In this document: one piece after another, positions 57,782-64,000 of the stretch
Layout: each line of letters starts with the position of its first letter
Numbering within the stretch: position 1 is the stretch's first letter
Assembly: GCF_031326225.1 (NCBI RefSeq)
Contig: NZ_CP133720.1
Span: forward strand, 4,216,001-4,280,000
Source: Undibacterium cyanobacteriorum
Lineage (GTDB): Bacteria > Pseudomonadota > Gammaproteobacteria > Burkholderiales > Burkholderiaceae_D
Reading direction: 5' to 3'
Length of the DNA stretch: 64,000 nucleotides
Notes under the pieces: model-generated
Databases searched by the model: none
What the model was told of the DNA's origin: nothing
Seen by the model: only the letters and a program-made list of their open reading frames with translations
Position numbers and translations under genes: made by a program

Positions 57782-58116
57782 AGTGAATTCAAGTTTTTAG
57801 ATTCTTATTTATAAGCTTCGAGCCCAGTCTCTCCGCACACTATTAGAAAATGTCCAACAATGCTCGGGCAGCAAACGATCCGCATTCATAGACAGATCGC
57901 TACAACTATCGTCAGTTATATTGCAAAAACCGTACCAAAAAGGCGCAATTCAAGGCGCCATGTAAGGAAAAAAGCTATATATCAGCGGGGAATAATAAAC
58001 GGAATGAATGTTGAACTGCAATAGAGCTGGAAAATTTGCCACAAATAAACAAGGCAATTCAAGGCTCCGGGGACTGAATTATTAAAACAGCAAAATTATT
58101 CTTTTGCCATAAAAAC
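57782..58116. other. Intergenic region between smg and topB
   Basis: 335 bp, AT-rich, no ORF. A weak minus-strand terminator candidate (57936-57959; GGCGC/GCGCC arms with following Ts) lies 158 bp past smg. topB likely has its own promoter here; none was firmly identified. Confidence 0.45.
57936..57959 (-). terminator. Possible intrinsic terminator after smg
   Basis: Minus strand: GGCGC, eight-base loop, GCGCC, then TTTTT. The five-base stem is short. Confidence 0.35.
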
Positions 58117-58575
58117 CTAGTGCAACTGAGCCTGAGGAGACTCCTCGAAGGCCAATTTGTACAACTGCCCCTGATCAAAATTTTGCGACCATAGAAGCAT
58201 TAGAAGTAATGCTCTGAAATTCTCTGCTGAAATTGGTACTTCACCAAACGCGAATGCTTGCTCGATGATCAACTCACGCTGTTCAAAGCTAATAATCCCC
58301 GAGCCAAACAAGCTTGCAATTCGAGCAATGACGTCGCTTCCCAATAATTCTTGTTCTTGTTGAGTATAGATGCGGAAAAAGTGTGCAGAGGGCGTTGCGA
58401 TCTCAACAAGGTCCGCGGCTTCCAAAGTCTTAAGCTCCATCAGACAATCTAAGGCGAGCACAATTTCGTGCTCACCAAAACCCAGATCCGCGAGTCGTTG
58501 TGCCAAAACGAGGGAATCAGGAATAGCACGAGGATGATGAAAGGTATTAAAAAGATAAACAAAAATCGGAAGCAT
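58117..58575 (-). CDS. smg: Smg family protein (DUF494)
   Basis: 152 residues, the normal Smg size. MLPIFVYLFNTFHHPRAIPDS and LLMLLWSQNFDQGQLYKLAFEE match the family; predominantly helical. Function unknown, conserved beside dprA in gamma- and betaproteobacteria. Starts 95 bp after dprA stops. Confidence 0.92.
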   Translation of the reverse strand: MLPIFVYLFNTFHHPRAIPDSLVLAQRLADLGFGEHEIVLALDCLMELKTLEAADLVEIATPSAHFFRIYTQQEQELLGSDVIARIASLFGSGIISFEQRELIIEQAFAFGEVPISAENFRALLLMLLWSQNFDQGQLYKLAFEESPQAQLH

Positions 58576-58670
58576 GAAATACGAATGAATAAGCCAAAAA
58601 CCGCTGAGGCGTCCATTTTAGCTTAGGAAAGGATAATAGACGAAAGCTTGCTAGATTATCAGTGTGCTGT

Positions 58671-59774
58671 TTATCGCATACGACGAACCGATCCGCCCGC
58701 CATCATTTCAATCTGCCCTTGCAGCTCCAGCTCGAATAACTGAGCACTCAGATTGGCAGAATCAAGACCGGAGCGTGTCAGCAACACGTCGAAAGCAACC
58801 GGATCATGGCCCATCGCCATAAGCAGTGGGCTTTCTTCGACGACTTTATCCAAACCACTTTGTAATCTTGCCCCTCCCTGTATCCACGCGTACTCCTCAT
58901 TGATATCGCTGGCGCTATCAACCAATTTAGCGCCCTGCTTGATCAATACATGACATCCCTTGGCGAGAGGCGAATGAATCGACCCGGGAATCGCAAACAC
59001 ATCTCGACCTTGCTCGGCCGCCATACGAGCAGTGATGAGCGAGCCGGATTTCTCGGCTGCCTCAACCACTAAAACGCCTTTCGATAATCCCGAAATAATT
59101 CGATTGCGTCGTGGAAAATTAGAGGAAATCGCAGCCGTTCCCAGAGGATATTCACTCACGATGCAGCCATGCTGAACAATCCGGTGTGCCAATTCACGAT
59201 GGCGTGCAGGATAGACTATGTCAATGCCAGTACCGATTACTGCGATGGTGCCGCCTTCTCCCTCCAAGCCTCCGCGATGAGCCGCTGCATCGATCCCCGC
59301 GGCTAAACCAGAACTGATGCACCATCCACTTGCGCTCAACTCTTTCGCAAATGCATGTGCGTGCTCCACACCTTGATGAGTTGCATTTCGACTTCCCACA
59401 ATGGCGATGCTTGGTCGCGTCAAGGCCTCGATCTGGCCTTTGACATACAAGATCAACGGTGGGTCTGGGATTTCTAGAAGCTGACTCGGATATTCAGGAT
59501 GCCCTAAAAAGATGAGATGAGCGTCATCATTGCCTAGCCACACCTCGGTTCGGGCGATGCAATCCTGAGTTTGCTTACTCGGAGGTGCTTGAAGCGCTTC
59601 GGCGATCTTTTGAGGAACGCAACTTAGTAAATTCTCATGCGATGCACGCAGCACATCGGCCGGACTTCCGAAACGAGTCAGTAGTCGTCTGGCGGTCTCA
59701 TTTCCTACGCCTGGAAGTAGCATTAAGAATAGCCAATTTTGCCACTCAATAGACGAGACAAAACGTGATGTCAT
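58671..59774 (-). CDS. dprA: DNA-processing protein DprA
   Basis: 367 residues from ATG 59774. Rossmann-type DprA core with VGSRNAT, SGLAAGIDAAAHRGGL, GTIAVIGTGIDIVYPARH, SNFPRRNRIISGLSKGVLVVEAAEKSGSLITARMA and GRDVFAIPGSI, plus a C-terminal winged helix about 310-367. Loads RecA on incoming DNA in natural transformation. Overlaps in register with the LysM gene (TTG at 59789 overlaps its stop); the ATG twelve bases past that stop is preferred. Confidence 0.95.
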   Translation of the reverse strand: MTSRFVSSIEWQNWLFLMLLPGVGNETARRLLTRFGSPADVLRASHENLLSCVPQKIAEALQAPPSKQTQDCIARTEVWLGNDDAHLIFLGHPEYPSQLLEIPDPPLILYVKGQIEALTRPSIAIVGSRNATHQGVEHAHAFAKELSASGWCISSGLAAGIDAAAHRGGLEGEGGTIAVIGTGIDIVYPARHRELAHRIVQHGCIVSEYPLGTAAISSNFPRRNRIISGLSKGVLVVEAAEKSGSLITARMAAEQGRDVFAIPGSIHSPLAKGCHVLIKQGAKLVDSASDINEEYAWIQGGARLQSGLDKVVEESPLLMAMGHDPVAFDVLLTRSGLDSANLSAQLFELELQGQIEMMAGGSVRRMR

Positions 59775-59785
59775 TGGACTAGGGA

Positions 59786-60883
59786 TCAACGCTCTGGGGA
59801 TTGGACTTGGTCGCCTACATTGACGGTTTCAGAAACTTCCATCACCAAGCCATAGGAAATGTTCTTGAAAACTCTGAATATGAACAATTTACCGTAGGTT
59901 TCATCCGGCAAACGAATCGGCTTTTTATCGTTAGTGCGGTCTTGAATAATCTTGCCATAGCGCGCCAATTCCAATACGGAACCCACGTCGAGGCCAGCCT
60001 GAGAGCCACGATTTATGCTAACAATATTATTTTGACCAGCAACACTCACGCCACCATAGACGCCAACGATACGGGCTTTGACATCACGTTCAGGACGATG
60101 TGGAACGTAGTTGATAATTGGCGTCGGAGGAATCGCAACCAAACGATCACCGATTCCCATTTCCTCTTTAGAGGCTGTTACATAGAACGTATCAACACCG
60201 TCTTCTGTTTTAGCTTTTTTGTCTAACTTCACGGCACCAACATACATCGCTTCATAGCCGATGATCTCGCGTGTATCTGGATCCTTCAACGCGGTGCCCG
60301 GACGAAATACCTGAAAAATCTTATTATCTTTAAGGTCGCCGCGCACATACAGTTTGTCGCCTTTCGCCATGTACACACGCCCCTCTTGTGTGGCGACAAT
60401 ACGTGGCGCATTCGCAAACTCATCTTTCTCAATGATCAATGGCTGAGACAAATAAGGTTCGATTAAGTTATTGGGAATCGCAGGAATCGCATTACCTTCA
60501 TCGGCACCGAGAGTGCGCGTCTGTGGCTGCAACTTAGTGATACCTGTGGCTCCCTCAACCAAAGGCGTTCCTAGTCGTAAGCGCCCATTCACTCGATCAA
60601 AATACACAATTTGCTTTGGATAAATCCAGTGCGGATTACGAATTTCATCCTTATTCATGCCCCATACTTCAGGCCAGCACCATGGATTTTGCAGGAATTT
60701 TCCAGAGATACCCCACAGCGTATCGCCCTTAACAACCACGTGCTTGTCAGGTGCATCGGGCAAAAAGTTGCACTTACTGCTGAGTGACGCAGGAGCTGTA
60801 CGCGCTGCTTCCTGTCCGAATGCTGGCGCACTCAGCGCAAGTGGGAAGGCCAAAGCGAAGGCGATTGTGCTAAACTTTTTCAT
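59786..60883 (-). CDS. LysM-domain exported protein
   Basis: 365 residues from ATG 60883. Signal peptide (MKKFSTIAFALAFPLALSAPAFG). A LysM motif about 50-95 (HVVVKGDTLWGISGKFLQNPWCWPEVWGMN, IYPKQIVYF) binds peptidoglycan; the rest is beta-rich of unknown role. Sits before dprA, divergent from def, as in many betaproteobacteria. The 37-residue in-frame extension upstream is unlikely. Confidence 0.9.
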   Translation of the reverse strand: MKKFSTIAFALAFPLALSAPAFGQEAARTAPASLSSKCNFLPDAPDKHVVVKGDTLWGISGKFLQNPWCWPEVWGMNKDEIRNPHWIYPKQIVYFDRVNGRLRLGTPLVEGATGITKLQPQTRTLGADEGNAIPAIPNNLIEPYLSQPLIIEKDEFANAPRIVATQEGRVYMAKGDKLYVRGDLKDNKIFQVFRPGTALKDPDTREIIGYEAMYVGAVKLDKKAKTEDGVDTFYVTASKEEMGIGDRLVAIPPTPIINYVPHRPERDVKARIVGVYGGVSVAGQNNIVSINRGSQAGLDVGSVLELARYGKIIQDRTNDKKPIRLPDETYGKLFIFRVFKNISYGLVMEVSETVNVGDQVQSPER

Positions 60884-61077
60884 GAAAATTTTCCGATGCA
60901 TAAAACAGATTCCCGAGTAAGCTCGCCAATTTGAAGAACACTTGCCGCAGAACAAAAGGATTTGCGCGACATCCTCCCTTGGCAAACTTACCAATTTGAA
61001 TCAAATTCTGCCCATAAATCCTTGAACTAGCAAGAGAAACCGCACCGCGGCCCCCTTTGCTTGTTGTGAAAAGTCTT

Positions 61078-61602
61078 ATGTCTATACTCAATATTCTGCG
61101 TTACCCCGATCCGCGCCTGCATAAAGTGGCGAAACCTGTCACCGTTTTTGATGACAATCTGAAAAAATTGGTCGCCGATATGGCGGAAACCATGTATGAC
61201 GCACCAGGCGTTGGCCTAGCAGCATCACAGGTTGACGTGCATGAGCAACTGGTCGTCATCGATGTGTCTGAAACCAATGATCAGCTTCAAGTCTTTATCA
61301 ATCCGGAAATTATTTGGTCCAGCGCAGAAAATAAAGTCTACGACGAAGGCTGCCTGTCTGTACCAGGTATCTACGACGACGTTGAACGTCCTGCGGAAGT
61401 AAAGGTCAGAGCACTCGACATCAACGGCCAGCCTTTCGAGATCCATGCCGATGGCCTGCTCGCCGTCTGTATCCAACATGAAATGGATCACTTAAAAGGC
61501 AAAGTGTTTGTGGAATACCTATCGCCATTGAAACGCAATCGCATTAAGACGAAATTGCAAAAAGAAGAACGCGAAATGAGCAAGAAGGCTGTCCGCCGAT
61601 GA
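61078..61602 (+). CDS. def: Peptide deformylase
   Basis: 174 residues from ATG 61078 (family start MSILNILRYPDPRL). The three active-site motifs are present: GVGLAASQ, EGCLSVPG and QHEMDHLKG (HExxH). Removes the formyl group from new proteins. Overlaps fmt by four bases (ATGA), so the two are translationally coupled. Confidence 0.97.
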   Translation: MSILNILRYPDPRLHKVAKPVTVFDDNLKKLVADMAETMYDAPGVGLAASQVDVHEQLVVIDVSETNDQLQVFINPEIIWSSAENKVYDEGCLSVPGIYDDVERPAEVKVRALDINGQPFEIHADGLLAVCIQHEMDHLKGKVFVEYLSPLKRNRIKTKLQKEEREMSKKAVRR

Positions 61603-62579
61603 AAGTCATTTTCGCTGGAACACCTGAATTTGCCGCAACTGCCTTGGAAGCCATCATCGCCGCAGGCTTCGAAGTGCCTTTGGTACTTACCCAACCAGAT
61701 CGCCCAGCCGGACGTGGCATGCAATTGCACGCTTCCGCCGTCAAGCAAGTTGCACTGAAACACCACATCGCAGTAGCACAACCGATTTCGCTGCGGCTCG
61801 ATGGAAAATATCCTGAGATCGCACAAGAAGCACACGATCTCTTGCGCAACACCGAGCACGATGTGATGGTGGTGGCGGCCTACGGATTAATTTTGCCGCT
61901 ATCGGTGTTGTCGATCCCTCGCTTAGGTTGCATCAACATTCACGGCTCTTTGCTACCGCGTTGGCGCGGCGCTGCGCCAATTCATCGTGCGATTGAGGCC
62001 GGCGACACCGAAACCGGTATCACCATCATGCAAATGGAAGAAGGTCTCGATACAGGTCCTATGCTATGCCGCCAAGCAGTACCCATCGCAGCCGATGATA
62101 CGACCGCTAGTTTGCACGACCAGTTAGCCGAACTCGGCGGTAGCATGATCGTCCAAGCCCTCAAGGACCTCAAGGCGGGAGTATTGACGCCCGAAGTTCA
62201 AGATGACAGCCTCGCCAACTACGCTGCAAAAATCAGCAAAGAAGAGGCGACACTCGATTTCGCACTCAGCGCTGAAGTACTCAACCGCAAAATCCGCGCC
62301 TTCAATCCCTTCCCCGCAGCGCAAGCGCGCATCAATGATGTGACGTTGAAAATTTGGAAGGCGGAAGTCGACCGCACCGCGACTTTCGTTAAAGCAAATG
62401 GAAATCCTTCCTCCAGCGGTGAGATTTTACGGGCTGATGGTGAGGGAGTCTTGATCGCATGCGCCGCTGGCTCGAGCGTGCTCCGCATAACCGAGCTGCA
62501 AAAGCCGGGCGGTAAGCGTCTGCCTGCACGCGAATTCCTGCAAGGCTTCCCTCTTGAGGTTGGCGGTATCCTACATTGA
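61599..62579 (+). CDS. fmt: Methionyl-tRNA formyltransferase
   Basis: 326 residues. N-terminal formyltransferase domain (VIFAGTPEFAATALEAI, INIHGSLLPRWRGAAPIHRAI with catalytic N/H/D set) and C-terminal tRNA-binding domain (about 205-320). Adds formyl to initiator Met-tRNA, the counterpart of Def. Confidence 0.97.
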   Translation: MKVIFAGTPEFAATALEAIIAAGFEVPLVLTQPDRPAGRGMQLHASAVKQVALKHHIAVAQPISLRLDGKYPEIAQEAHDLLRNTEHDVMVVAAYGLILPLSVLSIPRLGCINIHGSLLPRWRGAAPIHRAIEAGDTETGITIMQMEEGLDTGPMLCRQAVPIAADDTTASLHDQLAELGGSMIVQALKDLKAGVLTPEVQDDSLANYAAKISKEEATLDFALSAEVLNRKIRAFNPFPAAQARINDVTLKIWKAEVDRTATFVKANGNPSSSGEILRADGEGVLIACAAGSSVLRITELQKPGGKRLPAREFLQGFPLEVGGILH

Positions 62580-62722
62580 TCTGAATTGATCATCGACGAG
62601 GCTCGAATCCGCCGTGCATTTGAGCCGCTTTCTCAAGCCTTCCTAGACTTGTCACGCCAACATCATCAAGCGGCTATACAATATGCGGCAATGCAATTTG
62701 CATCGCCAATTATTTGACCGCT

Positions 62723-63751
62723 ATGGATCTCCAACAACTTTCATATGGCGCCGATGCCTCGGGCTTGATTTGTGGTTTTGTGTTTAGCCACGACACTCCA
62801 GGCCGGCCTATCAATACTGAAGAAGCTGTTCACTGGCTGTCGCAGATAAGCCAAGCCCACGCATCTGATCGCAAAGAATTTTTGTGGTTACACTTCAATC
62901 TCGCACACACAGCAACCGAACGCTGGCTGCAAGATCATACCGATGCCCCAGAAGAATTTTATGAGAGCCTCCATCAAGGATCTCGCTCGACGCGCATTGA
63001 GCACACGGACTACCACTTAATTGCAGTGATCAACGACGTCTTACATGATTTTAGTTTTGATCCAGCGGATATCGCCACGCTCTGGCTCAGTCTCAATCAG
63101 CATGTGATGATTAGTGCGCGTCGCAAACCATTAAAATCGGTCGATCGTTTACGTAACGCCGTTAATCGCCAAGAACTATTCCACTCACCTAGCGAATTGC
63201 TGACGCACCTATTACGCGATCAAGCCGATGTTCTGACCTCGATCGTACGCGATGCCACTACAAAAATCGACGAGATCGAAGATCACTTTTTATCGTCAAG
63301 AATAGGCCGCAAGCGCGCCAATCTCGGTGAACTACGCCGTTTGATGGTCCGTCTGCAACGACTGCTTGCGCCAGAACCTGCTGCGCTATTCCGCTTATTA
63401 CAAAAACCACCGAGCTGGATGGTTGAAACAGATGTACATGACCTGCGTCAGTCGACCGAAGAGTTCTCCGTCGTTTTAAGCGACATGGCATCTCTGCAAG
63501 AACGCATCAAATTACTACAAGAAGAAATCGCCGCCCACGTCGGCGAGCAAAATAATCGTTCTTTGTTCGTCTTAACAGTTGTCACGGTTTTGGTACTACC
63601 GATCAATATCATTTCTGGTCTACTAGGAATGAACGTCGGCGGCATCCCATTGGCACAAGATGCGCAAGGTTTTTGGTTCATCGTAGGGCTCGTGATTTGC
63701 ATTACCGCACTGGCCGCCTATTTCGTTTTGCGTGATAAAGATGGGCAGTAA
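62723..63751 (+). CDS. CorA/ZntB-family divalent cation transporter
   Basis: 342 residues from ATG 62723. Large soluble N-terminal part with FLWLHFNLAHTATERWL and MISARRKPLKSVDRLR, long helix about 150-270, two membrane helices near the C-terminus, and the GMN-type motif GLLGMNVGG between them. ZntB-like proteins move Zn2+ or Mg2+/Ni2+. Upstream start alternatives (TTG 62714) are not preferred. Confidence 0.9.
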   Translation: MDLQQLSYGADASGLICGFVFSHDTPGRPINTEEAVHWLSQISQAHASDRKEFLWLHFNLAHTATERWLQDHTDAPEEFYESLHQGSRSTRIEHTDYHLIAVINDVLHDFSFDPADIATLWLSLNQHVMISARRKPLKSVDRLRNAVNRQELFHSPSELLTHLLRDQADVLTSIVRDATTKIDEIEDHFLSSRIGRKRANLGELRRLMVRLQRLLAPEPAALFRLLQKPPSWMVETDVHDLRQSTEEFSVVLSDMASLQERIKLLQEEIAAHVGEQNNRSLFVLTVVTVLVLPINIISGLLGMNVGGIPLAQDAQGFWFIVGLVICITALAAYFVLRDKDGQ

Positions 63752-63817
63752 AATCCGTCATCACGACAATGAACCCTCAAACAACATTCAGCCGACTCAT
63801 CCAAGGATTTCACACCT

Positions 63818-64000
63818 ATGCTTAGCTACACCGCCCTCAAACATTTACACATAGCTTGCGTCGTGATCAGCCTCAGTTTGTTCATCTTACGCTTCTATTG
63901 GAGCTTTTCGTCGCCGCAACAATTACAAAAAAAATGGGTGCGCGTGTTACCGCATTCAGTCGATACGGTTTTACTCATTAGCGCCATCAGCATGGCATGG
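63818..64000 (+). CDS. SirB family membrane protein (5' part only)
   Basis: 61 codons to the window edge. LSYTALKHLHIACVVISLSLFILRFYW and LPHSVDTVLLISAISMAW match the first membrane helices of SirB/YchQ proteins. ATG at 63818 follows AAGGA. The rest is outside the window. Confidence 0.75.
   Translation, partial: MLSYTALKHLHIACVVISLSLFILRFYWSFSSPQQLQKKWVRVLPHSVDTVLLISAISMAW

Overview
The window looks like a chromosomal segment of a betaproteobacterium. Gene content and synteny (argS–SPOR–dsbA, LysM–dprA–smg–topB divergent from def–fmt, gshA–gshB–EIIA–HPr–EI, DUF1631, RdgC) point to Burkholderiales, most likely Oxalobacteraceae. The moderate GC content by eye suggests an Undibacterium-like genus, but that assignment is inference. 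No phage, transposon, integrase or CRISPR array was seen. The region is mostly core genome with a strong signalling component.

Layout. 1–4.8 kb: leftward argS, SPOR-domain protein, dsbA, terminator, then an SDR and a cut-off metal-receptor protein. 5.1–6.5 kb: rdgC (rightward) and a leftward tRNA-Val/tRNA-Asp pair with a clear promoter and terminator. 6.6–14.7 kb: TPR-GGDEF cyclase, a hypothetical, GtrA, slyX, an M29-like hydrolase, and a Spy/CpxP-like periplasmic protein divergent from an OmpR/EnvZ-type two-component pair. 14.7–22.4 kb: leftward cluster of HD-GYP, EAL and a two-domain methylglyoxal synthase plus a CII-like regulator, then a CocE-like hydrolase and a degenerate GGDEF protein. 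22.4–33.9 kb: PLP desulfhydrase, orphan sugar-binding protein, HAAS-type membrane protein, glpD, MHS transporter, aminotransferase, two tandem TonB-C-domain proteins and a chemoreceptor. 34.2–39.2 kb: EI, HPr, EIIA(Man-type), gshB, gshA. 39.3–46.3 kb: ABM protein, AI-2E-type permease, Cache-GGDEF cyclase, DUF2520 protein, alpha carbonic anhydrase, DUF1289 and a BaiN/HI0933 flavoprotein. 46.5–52.4 kb: complete leftward rRNA operon (promoter, boxA, 16S, tRNA-Ala, tRNA-Ile, 23S, 5S, terminator). 52.4–64 kb: DUF1631 protein, topB, smg, dprA, LysM protein, divergent def–fmt, a CorA/ZntB transporter and the start of a SirB protein.

How the genes work together. Five proteins belong to cyclic-di-GMP signalling: two apparently active cyclases with I-sites, one apparently complete EAL phosphodiesterase, one HD-GYP protein that has lost a single metal ligand, and one dead GGDEF with an intact I-site. 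The EAL/HD-GYP pair lies 14 bp upstream of a methylglyoxal synthase that carries an extra, apparently non-catalytic synthase-like domain. The phosphotransferase genes form a sugar-permease-free (regulatory) PTS beside glutathione synthesis.

Most unusual points: the tandem methylglyoxal synthase linked to c-di-GMP genes, the HD-to-LD substitution, the Ala–Ile order of spacer tRNAs in the rRNA operon, and a perfect 13-bp terminator hairpin that contains or abuts the start codon of the next gene.
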